From VRUE01 sp963748075 (GTDB lineage Bacteria; Actinomycetota; Thermoleophilia; Solirubrobacterales; 70-9): a stretch of DNA of 64,000 bases. The position numbers and the translations under genes are program-made. The notes beneath the pieces are model-generated. The model did not search any database and was not told the DNA's origin. It was given only the letters and a program-made list of their open reading frames with translations. The DNA is taken from NCBI GenBank assembly GCA_963748075.1, contig CAVVHQ010000008.1, positions 10,045 through 74,044 on the forward strand, in the 5' to 3' direction. This document shows positions 25,411 to 33,963 of the stretch, piece after piece. Positions within the stretch are counted from its first letter, which is position 1, and the number at the start of each line of letters is the position of its first letter.

Positions 25411-26350
25411 CCCGGCGGATTTGTCGGCCACGCTGCTCGAGAAGCTGGCCGATGCGTTCGATCACCTGCCGGGGTTCGCGATCGAGGCGGTGGCCCGTCA
25501 CCCGCGTCATCTCGATCCCCGCGAGCTTCAGGTTCTCCTGCCGACAGCGGTCGCGCTCGAAGGCGGCGTGCGTGTCATGAGTCTCGTACGTGTCGAGTTC
25601 GACCGCGAAGCGCTCCTCGGGCCAGTAGACGTCCAGCTCGTATCCGGCATCGACGAAGCCTGTGGCCGGCCGGGGCAGGCCCGCGTCGCAGACGAGCTCC
25701 AAGAAGCGGCGCTCCAGTCCAGAGCGGGTGAACGGAGCCGGGCGGTAAAGGGCGATGGCACGGCGAAGGCGTCCGGCGCCTGCGTGGCCGGCGGCGCGGG
25801 CAAGCAGCGCTTCGAAGTCGCGAAGCTCGAAGAGGCGGAGCTCCTCGCTGCGCTCGAGCAGCCGCTGCAGGCGGTCGGAGCGGACGGCGGCGGCGAGATC
25901 GAGCACGGTGCGTGGCAGGGCCGTGACCGGGATACAGCCGATCTCGGTTCGGTCCTCGGCGGCGAGCGCGCGGGCATGGTGCAGTTGGATCGGCGGTCTG
26001 GGCCTTCGGGGGTTCGGTGCTGTGACCCGGAGTGGGACCGGGGACCAGCGTGCGATGCCCCAAAGCCACGCCGCCGAGTGGTGGCTGAGCAGTGCGCCGG
26101 GTCTGCACGCCAAGACCGCCGCGAGGCACCGTGCTTGAAGCGAGAGGTCGGTATGTCCGACCGAGTAGACGCCGCGATAGAGGCGGTGCAAGCGCCCGTT
26201 GTCCGCAGCTCGCACCACCGCGCTCCGCGAGTATCCGAGCGAGTGGATCATCTGGCGAGCCGAGACAACGCCATGCTGCCGCGTCGCCAGGTCGGCCAGC
26301 GGGCCATGGGCGGGCTCGGACCGCGATCCAGCGGCGGGGTCTGGACCCAT
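25394..26350 (-). CDS. AbiEi-like HTH plus DUF559 endonuclease-like protein
   Basis: A protein of about 318 residues. The N-terminal AbiEi-type winged helix (LATRQHGVVSARQMIHSLG, then LYRGVYSVGH) is followed by an AbiEi_4-like region and a C-terminal DUF559/Vsr-type nuclease core with the PD-(D/E)xK-like acidic pair in GYELDVYWPEERFAVELDTYETH and a downstream ERDRCRQENL. The frame stays open to an ATG at 26383 inside hairpin B; the ATG at 26350 outside it is the better start. The stop lies inside hairpin A. The gene is therefore bounded exactly by two copies of a 47-bp palindrome and may be part of a mobile unit. No cognate AbiEii toxin is adjacent. Confidence 0.8.
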   Translation of the reverse strand: MGPDPAAGSRSEPAHGPLADLATRQHGVVSARQMIHSLGYSRSAVVRAADNGRLHRLYRGVYSVGHTDLSLQARCLAAVLACRPGALLSHHSAAWLWGIARWSPVPLRVTAPNPRRPRPPIQLHHARALAAEDRTEIGCIPVTALPRTVLDLAAAVRSDRLQRLLERSEELRLFELRDFEALLARAAGHAGAGRLRRAIALYRPAPFTRSGLERRFLELVCDAGLPRPATGFVDAGYELDVYWPEERFAVELDTYETHDTHAAFERDRCRQENLKLAGIEMTRVTGHRLDREPRQVIERIGQLLEQRGRQIRRGAVDL

Positions 26351-26359
26351 GCTGGGTGC

Positions 26360-26406
26360 GTGCGGTCGACTTTTGGATCGCATACCGGTTCAAGGGTCGA
26401 CCACAC
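26360..26406. repeat. 47-bp-family hairpin, copy B
   Basis: Ends GTGCGGTCGAC and GTCGACCACAC, middle TTTTGGATCGCATACCGGTT, so the inner stem is partly decayed. It lies at the 5' end of the AbiEi/DUF559 gene and holds an in-frame upstream ATG (26383). Confidence 0.8.
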
Positions 26407-26429
26407 CTATTCTCTCCCCCCGGGCCTGT

Positions 26430-26476
26430 GCGCGGTAGACATTTGAGTCGCTTAGCGACTCAAATGTCTACCGCGC
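26430..26476. repeat. 47-bp-family hairpin, copy C (perfect)
   Basis: Two perfect 22-bp arms (GCGCGGTAGACATTTGAGTC plus GC, and the reverse complement) around a TTA loop. It is the best-preserved copy and lies between copy B and the peroxiredoxin fragment. Confidence 0.88.
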
Positions 26477-26503
26477 GCCTTGCGGCTGTTATCTGGCTGC
26501 GGT

Positions 26504-26725
26504 TCAGTCCGAAGCCAGCTCGGCGAGCGCCTCGAGCACGTCGTCGTCGTGGGTCTTCGGCGAGGCCTTGGGGATGACCATGGCGATCTTGCCGTCGCGG
26601 TCGATCGGGAAGGTGGCGCGCTGGACGCCCGAGTGCTTCTTGCCATCGATCGACTCTCCCGCCACCTTGTAGTCGCTGCCGTGGTCGCGAACGCCGCAGG
26701 CATGGGTCGTACAGCCCGGGGTGTC
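26504..26725 (-). pseudogene. Bcp-type peroxiredoxin fragment with an internal deletion
   Basis: Minus-strand translation gives the peroxidatic site DTPGCTTHACGVRDHGSDY and the C-terminal part GVQRATFPIDRDGKIAM..SPKTHDDDVLEALAELASD. The 50-70 residues normally between them (the PDSxxxHxxF region) are absent: the sequence passes directly from KVAGES to GKKHSGVQ. Upstream of 26725 the homology stops abruptly, so the N-terminus is also gone. The protein cannot fold as a peroxiredoxin. Confidence 0.75.
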
Positions 26726-26822
26726 CACGAGCGGCGACTGAGACAGCGTGGCGCGAAACGACCGGGCCGCTTGGCGCGATCCGTTCTGTTGGTGGATGCT
26801 GCGCCGGTCCGGGCGTTCCACC

Positions 26823-27149
26823 TTACGAGTGGGCCTCGATGGCCTTCGCCGTGTCCAGGAAATTGCGGAACGAGGTCACCTTGCCGTCGGGACCGAATTC
26901 GAAGAAGTGGACCACATCGTCATGGACTCGCTTGCCCGTCGAATTGATGGTGATGTCGACGTCGACCACCGCCGCGCCGCAGCCATCCCCTTCGAGGAAC
27001 GTATGCGGGTTGAGGGAGTTCACCTCGAAATCCGCCTGGATGTCCCCGAAGAGGCCCGCGGCTGCCTCCCGGCCGCTGCGAGGTCGCATGTAGGGGACGT
27101 CGTGCCCTTGCGCGGTATTGGCGACTGGCCACTGCTCCCAGCGACACGT
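26823..27149 (-). pseudogene. SnoaL/NTF2-like protein, N-terminally truncated
   Basis: The frame encodes HDVPYMRPRSGREAAAGLFGDI, then EVNSLNPHTFLEGDGCGAAVVDVDITINSTGKRV and VVHFFEFGPDGKVTSFRNFLDT, the second two-thirds of a SnoaL-like cone fold. The first helices are missing. In-frame homology starts at about 27149 without a start codon; the first ATG is at 27089, after the HDVPY strand. A fragment of an unrelated cupin gene on the other strand begins at 27152, so a recombination junction lies at about 27150. Confidence 0.65.
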
Positions 27150-27151
27150 TC

Positions 27152-27310
27152 AGCAACCCCAGCGACGCGCCGGTGCGCTTCCTCAACTTCAGCACGTCCT
27201 CAGGATGGGAGAACTACATGCGCGACCTCGCCGAGGCGGCACGCTCGGGCCCTTTGACACGGGAGGCGATCGGGCCCATAGCCTCGCGGTACGACTATCA
27301 CCCTGCCTGA
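27152..27310 (+). pseudogene. cupin-domain protein, C-terminal fragment
   Basis: The 53-codon frame NPSDAPVRFLNFSTSSGWENYM..AIGPIASRYDYHPA ending in TGA at 27308 matches the C-terminal tail of small cupin proteins (quercetinase-like). No start codon or cupin barrel precedes it; the upstream DNA is the SnoaL fragment on the opposite strand. Confidence 0.6.
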
Positions 27311-27374
27311 GCGCGCATTAGCTGGCTGCAATCAAATTCAGGCGTCTCCTGACCGGCTTCGAGCATCCGCCTGG

Positions 27375-27710
27375 TCAGTCCTCGCGCCCCGGGTCCTGGC
27401 CGGTCTCGTCCTCGTCGAGCTCCTCGTCGCCCTGCTCGAGCGCCGTCTCTGAGACCGAGCCGGCCGAACCTGGGTGGTAGTGGGTCTGGAACTCCTCGAG
27501 GGCGCGGTCGCGGCTGTCCTCGTCGACCGGGACGTCGTCGGAGATGCGCACCCAGTCGGCCCCCTCGTAGTCCTCCATGTTGAAGACCTCCTGGTCGAGC
27601 GAGGTCGAGTCGTCGACCACGACCAGCACCTCGGTCTGCGGGTTGAAGTAGGTGCCCGGCTGCATCAGCAGCTCCTCGACCTCGAAGAGGTTGTCGGGGT
27701 TGGCGGCCAT
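27375..27710 (-). CDS. acidic hypothetical protein
   Basis: A 111-residue very acidic protein. The N-terminal half (PDNLFEVEELLMQPGTYFNPQTEVLVVVDDSTSLDQEVFN) looks like a small folded domain, and the tail is a run of Asp/Glu (GDEELDEDETGQD). It starts 11 bp after the stop of the following gene on the same strand, so the two may be co-transcribed. No known family. Confidence 0.6.
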   Translation of the reverse strand: MAANPDNLFEVEELLMQPGTYFNPQTEVLVVVDDSTSLDQEVFNMEDYEGADWVRISDDVPVDEDSRDRALEEFQTHYHPGSAGSVSETALEQGDEELDEDETGQDPGRED

Positions 27711-27721
27711 CGGCAACGATC

Positions 27722-28180
27722 CTACAAATCCGCGAGCTGGCGCTCGGTCTCCCTCTCGACGTCGAGTGGCTGCTCGCCGCGACGCATCCGCCGTTCGTTG
27801 CGGGCGACGACGAGCTGGCGGACCTCCTCGCGCAGCTTCTCGTCGACGCCGGGTCCGGCGGCCCCCGGGGAGTCGAGCAGGCGCGTCACCTCGGCCTCGA
27901 CGTCGAGCGGCTGCTCGCCGCGGCGCTGGCGGCGGTAGGACTTCGCCTCGAGCATCTGCCGCGCCTCGGTTTCCTGCAGCTCGCGGTCGACCGGCGGCTG
28001 CGGCTGCGCCATTCGGGTCGGGGGCAGCTCCTGCTCGATCGCGAAGCGACCCTTGCCGATCCCGCGCCAGGCCGGTCCCGCGCGTGCGAAGGCCGTAGCG
28101 GCGATCGGCAACGCGATCAGGGTGATCGCGGCCAGCACGTAGCCGCTCTGAATTCCGATCGCCGCCGACGGCAGGACCAT
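27722..28180 (-). CDS. hypothetical membrane-anchored protein with an internal repeat
   Basis: A 152-residue protein with one N-terminal membrane helix (SGYVLAAITLIALPIAATAF) and a charged C-terminal part. The segment RRQRRGEQPLDVEAEVTRLL recurs about 50 residues later as RRMRRGEQPLDVERETERQL. The repeat unit is known from short SHOCT-like C-terminal helices that mediate assembly. Gene 27375-27710 follows 11 bp downstream. Confidence 0.6.
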   Translation of the reverse strand: MVLPSAAIGIQSGYVLAAITLIALPIAATAFARAGPAWRGIGKGRFAIEQELPPTRMAQPQPPVDRELQETEARQMLEAKSYRRQRRGEQPLDVEAEVTRLLDSPGAAGPGVDEKLREEVRQLVVARNERRMRRGEQPLDVERETERQLADL

Positions 28181-28236
28181 CCGTCAAGGGTACGCGGCCC
28201 CATGGGGAGCCGGTCATCCGCTAACCTTGGGCCTGG

Positions 28237-28252
28237 TTGACTGACCAGTCAA
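28237..28252. promoter_or_regulatory. TetR-type operator TTGACTGACCAGTCAA upstream of acyl-CoA dehydrogenase
   Basis: A 16-bp near-palindrome (7 of 8 positions symmetric) overlapping a TTGACT -35-like hexamer, 40 bp before the acyl-CoA dehydrogenase start. It resembles operators of TetR-family regulators of fatty acid degradation in actinobacteria. No regulator gene is adjacent. Confidence 0.55.
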
Positions 28253-28291
28253 TCGGCCCCTCCCACCCGCGAGAAAAAGGAGCTTCGAGCA

Positions 28292-29509
<1,218 letters not shown>

Positions 29510-29524
29510 CTCAAAGGACCTCCA

Positions 29525-29558
29525 CGGGCGCGCCGACGCCGCAAGGGCGGCGCGCCCG
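29525..29558 (+). terminator. GC-rich hairpin after acyl-CoA dehydrogenase
   Basis: CGGGCGCGCC (29525-29534) pairs with GGCGCGCCCG (29549-29558), 16 bp after the stop. There is no T-run. Confidence 0.55.
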
Positions 29559-29673
29559 CAGGCTCCCCGCCCATCGCGTCCTGCGAGGCTCCTGCCGGCG
29601 ATCCGCGCGGGGGTTGTCGCGCTGGCGCTCGCGGGCTGGCCGCGTGGGCGCCCCACGAGCAGCCCGCCCGGCG

Positions 29674-30489
29674 ATGGACCGGCTTGACGCGCTTCCGCCG
29701 GCGGCCATAGAATCGCCCCTCGAGGAGGCCGCTGGCTCACCCGCGAAGCGCATCGGCGTCGGCGACGTCATCAGCGAGACGTTCTCGGTGTACGGCCAGA
29801 ACATCGTTGCCCTGGTCGGCAGCGCGCTCGCCGTCTTCGTCGTCGTCGGCCTCGTCTCCGGCATCCTGCAGCGGGCCGGGGGTGTCCTGCTGCTGCTGCT
29901 TGCGGCGGCCGTCAGCCTGGCGGGCCAGGCGCTCTACACCGGCTTCGTCGTCGGGCTCGTGCGGGATGTCCGCGACGGGCGCCGCGACCAGACGGTCGGC
30001 GACCTCTTCTCCGCGGCGGGGCCCTTCATCCTGCCGCTGATCGGGTTCGGCATCCTGTTCGGCATCGGCGCCGCGGTCGGCTTCCTCCTGATCGTCATCC
30101 CCGGCCTGATCCTGGTGACCTTCTGGTCGCTCGGGGCGCCGGCGATCGTGGTCGAGGGCATCGGCCCGATCGACGCCTTCGGCCGCAGCTGGCGCCTCGT
30201 GCGCGGTCAGGCCTGGCAGGTGTTCGGGGTCCTCGTGATCATCTTCCTGATCGTGGTCGTGGTCCAGGTCGTGCTGGCGGCGATCGCCAACCCGATCGGC
30301 AGCGGCGACTTCTCGACCTGGATCGCATCGATCATCTCCGGCACGCTCACCGCCCCGATTTACGCGATCGCGGTCACTGTCATGTACTACGAGCTGGCTG
30401 GCGGAGCCGCCGCCCCGGAACCGGCCGCCGCCGCCGTATCCCCGCCACCGAGCGAACCGCCTCCCTCGCCTCCGCCCCCGGCGAGCTGA
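29674..30489 (+). CDS. multi-pass membrane protein, glycerophosphodiester phosphodiesterase membrane-domain-like
   Basis: A 271-residue protein with a polar N-terminus, then about five or six hydrophobic segments and a Pro/Ala tail. The sequence VGDVISETFSVYGQNIVALVG at the front and GPIDAFGRSWRLVRGQAWQVFGVL later are typical of the YciC/GPDPase membrane-domain family, whose function is poorly known. It ends 12 bp before the convergent typA stop. The 160 bp upstream hold only the hairpin terminator of the preceding gene. Confidence 0.7.
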   Translation: MDRLDALPPAAIESPLEEAAGSPAKRIGVGDVISETFSVYGQNIVALVGSALAVFVVVGLVSGILQRAGGVLLLLLAAAVSLAGQALYTGFVVGLVRDVRDGRRDQTVGDLFSAAGPFILPLIGFGILFGIGAAVGFLLIVIPGLILVTFWSLGAPAIVVEGIGPIDAFGRSWRLVRGQAWQVFGVLVIIFLIVVVVQVVLAAIANPIGSGDFSTWIASIISGTLTAPIYAIAVTVMYYELAGGAAAPEPAAAAVSPPPSEPPPSPPPPAS

Positions 30490-30501
30490 GGGTCCAAGGA
30501 C

Positions 30502-32331
30502 CTAAGCCACCCGGGCGCCCTGGCGCGCCGCCTTCTGACGCTTCGTCTTGTCCAGCTCGACCTTGCGCAGGCGCACCGACTCGGGCGTCACTTCGACGCA
30601 CTCGTCCTCGCGCAGGAACTCCAGCGCGGCCTCGAGCGAGAGCCGTTTCGGCGGCGAGAGGCGGATCAGGAGGTCGGCGCTGGCGGCGCGGACGTTGGTC
30701 TGGTGCTTCTCCTTGATCGCGTTGACGTCGAGGTCGTCGGAGCGGGCGTTCTCGCCGACCACCATCCCTTCGTAGACTTCCTCGCCGGGGCCGATGAACA
30801 GCGTGCCCCGGTCCTGGAGGCTGAGCAGCGCGTAGCTGGCGCTGGCGCCGCGTCGATCGGCGACCAGCGAGCCGGTCGGGCGGGTGCGCAGCTCTCCCGC
30901 CCACGGCTCCCAGCGGTCGAAGACGTGGTGCAGCAGCCCGGCGCCACGGGTCTCGGTGAGGAACTCGGTGCGCAGCCCGATCAGCCCCCGCGCCGGCACC
31001 AGGTAGTCCATCCTCACCCAGCCGGTCGCGTGGTTGGTCATCTGCTCGAGTCGCCCCTTGCGGCCGGCGAGCAGCTGGGTGACGGCGCCGACGTGCTCCT
31101 CGGGCACGTCGATCGAGAGGCGCTCGACCGGCTCGTGGACCCTGCCGTCGATCTCGCGGGTGATCACCCGCGGCTGGCCGGCGGTCAGCTCGAATCCCTC
31201 GCGGCGCATCATCTCCAGCAGGACGACGAGCTGCAGCTCGCCGCGTCCCTGCACCTCCCAGGAGTCGGGCCGCTCGGTGTCCTCGACCCGGATCGAGACG
31301 TTGCCGACCAGCTCCCCCTCGAGCCGGGAGCGGATCTGGCGCGCGGTCAGCTTGTCCCCCTCGGTGCCGGCCAGCGGCGAGGTGTTGATCCCGACGACGA
31401 TCGAGAGCGAGGGCTCGTCGACGGTGATCACCGGCAGCGGGCGGGGGTCGTCGGGGTCGGCCAGCGTCTCGCCGATCGTCACCTCTGGCAGCCCTGCGAC
31501 GGCGATGATCTCGCCCGGCCCGGCCTCGGAGGCCGGCACCCGGTCGAGCGCCTCGGTCACGTACAGCTCGCTGATCGCCGCCCGCTCGACGCTGCCGTCG
31601 GCCCTGCACCAGGCGATCGGCTGGCCGCTGCGGACCGTCCCGTTGCGCACCCGGCAGAGCGCCAAGCGGCCGACGTAGGGGTCGGCGTCGAGGTTGGTGA
31701 CGTGCGCCTGGAAGGGGTGCTCGGGGTCGTGCCCGGGGGCCGGGATCCGCTTCAGCATCAGGTCGAGCAGGGGGGAGAGGTCGCTTCCCTCGGCTGCTTC
31801 CTCCAGCGCGGCCCAGCCGGCCCTGGCGTTGGCGTAGACGATCGGGAAGTCGATCTGCTCGGAGTCGGCGTCCAGCTCGATGAACAGCTCGTAGACCTCC
31901 TCGACGACCTCGGCGATGCGGGCGTCGGGGCGGTCTACCTTGTTGACGACGAGGATCACGGGCAGGCCCGCCTCCAGCGCCTTGCGCAGCACGAAGCGCG
32001 TCTGGGGGAGCGGTCCCTCGGAGGCGTCGACCAGCAGCAACGCCCCGTCGACCATCGTCAGGCCGCGCTCCACCTCGCCGCCGAAGTCGGCGTGGCCCGG
32101 GGTGTCGACGATGTTCAGCTTGACGCCGGCGTGGTTGATCGCGGTGTTCTTGGCGAGGATCGTGATCCCCTTCTCGCGCTCCAGGTCCATCGAGTCCATC
32201 ACCCGCTCGGCCACCTCCTGGCCCTGGCGGAAGGCGCCGGTCTGCCACAGCATCGCGTCGACCAGGGTCGTCTTGCCGTGGTCGACGTGGGCGATGATCG
32301 CGATGTTCCTGAGGTCGTCTCTTGTCTTCAT
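30502..32331 (-). CDS. typA: ribosome-associated GTPase TypA/BipA
   Basis: A 609-residue translational GTPase with G1 AHVDHGKTTL, switch II VDTPGHADFGGEVER and G4 NKVDRPDARI, followed by beta-barrel domain 2, EF-G-like domains and the TypA-specific C-terminal domain (GLIGLRTEFLTETRG, AIKEKHQTNVRAA). It binds the ribosome under stress and assists 50S assembly. The start is the ATG at 32331. A 47-bp hairpin ends 4 bp upstream of it, where a ribosome binding site should be, which could alter initiation. Confidence 0.96.
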   Translation of the reverse strand: MKTRDDLRNIAIIAHVDHGKTTLVDAMLWQTGAFRQGQEVAERVMDSMDLEREKGITILAKNTAINHAGVKLNIVDTPGHADFGGEVERGLTMVDGALLLVDASEGPLPQTRFVLRKALEAGLPVILVVNKVDRPDARIAEVVEEVYELFIELDADSEQIDFPIVYANARAGWAALEEAAEGSDLSPLLDLMLKRIPAPGHDPEHPFQAHVTNLDADPYVGRLALCRVRNGTVRSGQPIAWCRADGSVERAAISELYVTEALDRVPASEAGPGEIIAVAGLPEVTIGETLADPDDPRPLPVITVDEPSLSIVVGINTSPLAGTEGDKLTARQIRSRLEGELVGNVSIRVEDTERPDSWEVQGRGELQLVVLLEMMRREGFELTAGQPRVITREIDGRVHEPVERLSIDVPEEHVGAVTQLLAGRKGRLEQMTNHATGWVRMDYLVPARGLIGLRTEFLTETRGAGLLHHVFDRWEPWAGELRTRPTGSLVADRRGASASYALLSLQDRGTLFIGPGEEVYEGMVVGENARSDDLDVNAIKEKHQTNVRAASADLLIRLSPPKRLSLEAALEFLREDECVEVTPESVRLRKVELDKTKRQKAARQGARVA

Positions 32332-32335
32332 GGCG

Positions 32336-32382
32336 GTGCGGTCGACTTTTGGTTCGCCATGCGACTCAAAAGTCGACCGCGC
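32336..32382. repeat. 47-bp-family hairpin, copy D, directly upstream of typA
   Basis: Ends GTGCGGTCGACTTTTG and CAAAAGTCGACCGCGC, with a middle of TTCGCCATGCGACT. It lies 4 bp before the typA ATG (32331) and just beyond the cold-shock gene terminator. Confidence 0.85.
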
Positions 32383-32400
32383 GGTTGGGAAGCATAAGAA

Positions 32401-32423
32401 GGGCCCGCCGTGGCGGCGGGCCC
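32401..32423 (-). terminator. intrinsic terminator of the cold-shock gene
   Basis: A 10-bp GC-rich stem (GGGCCCGCCG/CGGCGGGCCC) with a 3-nt loop is followed, on the minus strand, by TTCTTATGCTT. It ends the cold-shock transcript before typA. Confidence 0.75.
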
Positions 32424-32448
32424 CGGTACGGCTAGGAGCGGTGCGCGA

Positions 32449-32655
32449 CTACGCGGTCTGCTGGACGCTCGCGGCGGCCGGGCCCTTGGGGCCTTCTTCG
32501 GACTCGTAGCTCACCTTGGCACCCTCGGTCAGGGACTTGAAGCCCTCGCCGAGGATCGCGCTGTGGTGGACGAAGACGTCCTTAGAGCCGTCGTCGGGCG
32601 TGATGAACCCGTAGCCCTTGTCGTCGCTGAACCACTTGACAGTTCCAGTTGGCAT
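32449..32655 (-). CDS. cold-shock protein (CspA family)
   Basis: A 68-residue single cold-shock domain with RNP1 KGYGFITPDD and RNP2 VFVHHSAI. It binds single-stranded RNA and DNA and acts as an RNA chaperone. The ATG at 32655 follows GGAGG; an upstream ATG at 32673 would add six residues not found in the family. About 200 bp separate it from the divergent YHYH gene, which leaves room for a long cold-regulated leader, though I see no defined structure there. Confidence 0.95.
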   Translation of the reverse strand: MPTGTVKWFSDDKGYGFITPDDGSKDVFVHHSAILGEGFKSLTEGAKVSYESEEGPKGPAAASVQQTA

Positions 32656-32873
32656 GCATTGCCTCCACTTCATGTGCTGCGAACGCGGAGGCTTTGGTGA
32701 AGCAACGACGCGAGCGCTAGACACGACTTTGCCGGGTCCATTTCCCGGCCTAACGCCCGGGACCGTAGCAGGGTCGGGCGGCACGGCGTCCCTTACACAG
32801 CCCTTACGTTGTGGTGACGCGGCTCTGATCCCGGCGGCGGATGCTGCGGCGGTAAACGAGCAAAGGAGGGACC

Positions 32874-33827
32874 ATGACCCGTTCACGCCGCATCAAGATC
32901 TTCGTTTCGCTCGCGCTCTGCGCGCTCGCCGCCACCGCCGCGGCGGTCGGCCTGGGAGGGCTGGGAAGCGTCTCAGCGGGCGTCGCGACGGCGTCCTCCG
33001 CGACCGCGTCCTCGGTCAACCCGTCGTCGCTGCCGATCGGCGACGGCAAGGTGACGACCTCGGGGCCGCAGCGCGGCTACGTCTACTCCTGCGGTACCGG
33101 ATTCGGTTCGACCGGCGGCCCGCCGGGCGGCGGCGGCGCCCAGGTCGAAGGTCCGTGGATCCACGGCAGCACCTTCGACCTGACCGCGAAGGCCACCGTC
33201 GACGGCTCGGTCCGCTGGCGCAACGCGAGGCTGCGCACGAAGAGCAACTCGAAGCGGCGCACCTTCTCCGGCAACGGCCTGCCGAAGGGGAGCACGACGG
33301 GCGAATTCCCGGTCAAGTCGAGCGACGACGCCTACCAGTACGACCGCAACCCCAACTCGATCCGCTCCCAGAGCGTCTACTACTCGCTTCCCAGCCACCC
33401 GAAGGCGGCGACGACGCCGAACTGCCTCTCGATGGGGCCGATCGGGATCGCCAAGAACGGCGTCGCGATCTTCAACGCGCTCGACGCGCAGGACCGCGAC
33501 GCGGTCGCCCACGAGGTGCAGGACAGCTGCGGCGGGCACCCGCAGCAGAGCGGCGCATACCACTACCACGACATCCCCTCCTGCCTGACCAAGGGCGAAT
33601 CGAAGCACCGCGCCTCCGGCCTGGTCGGCTACGCGCTCGACGGCTATCCGATCTACGGGCCGCGCGGCGCCCACGGCAAGCTGCTCACCAACGAAGACCT
33701 CGACGCCTGCCACGGCCAGGTCAGCAAGGTCTTCTTCGAAGGTCGCTGGCAGCGCATCTACCACTACAACGCGACGCTCGAATACCCCTACACGCTCGGC
33801 TGCTTCCACGGCACGCCGCGGTCCTGA
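32874..33827 (+). CDS. secreted YHYH-domain protein
   Basis: A 317-residue protein with an N-terminal signal peptide (IFVSLALCALAATAAAV). The domain has the YHYH signature in GAYHYHDIPSCL, preceded by GPIGIAKNGVAIFNALDAQDRD and followed by VGYALDGYPIYG. YHYH proteins are secreted and of unknown function; some are fused to proteases. The start ATG follows AAAGGAGGG. Downstream is a strong hairpin (33865-33909) and then a secreted protease gene, so both are exported proteins but likely separate transcripts. Confidence 0.85.
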   Translation: MTRSRRIKIFVSLALCALAATAAAVGLGGLGSVSAGVATASSATASSVNPSSLPIGDGKVTTSGPQRGYVYSCGTGFGSTGGPPGGGGAQVEGPWIHGSTFDLTAKATVDGSVRWRNARLRTKSNSKRRTFSGNGLPKGSTTGEFPVKSSDDAYQYDRNPNSIRSQSVYYSLPSHPKAATTPNCLSMGPIGIAKNGVAIFNALDAQDRDAVAHEVQDSCGGHPQQSGAYHYHDIPSCLTKGESKHRASGLVGYALDGYPIYGPRGAHGKLLTNEDLDACHGQVSKVFFEGRWQRIYHYNATLEYPYTLGCFHGTPRS

Positions 33828-33864
33828 TCGGGCCGAACTGGCCCCGGGGGCGCCGTCCCAGGCT

Positions 33865-33909
33865 CCCGGTGCACCCCGTGTCCGCATAGGAGACACGGGG
33901 CGCACCGGG
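33865..33909 (+). terminator. long stem-loop after the YHYH gene
   Basis: An 18-bp stem with one mismatch (33865-33882 with 33892-33909, CCCGGTGC.. and ..GCACCGGG) around a 9-nt loop, 38 bp after the stop. It is probably a terminator, but it lacks a T-run. Confidence 0.6.
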
Positions 33910-33963
33910 ACCGGGGTTCCGGGGTTGAGGAACCGAGATGTACGGTCGATACGGTGGTACGTA

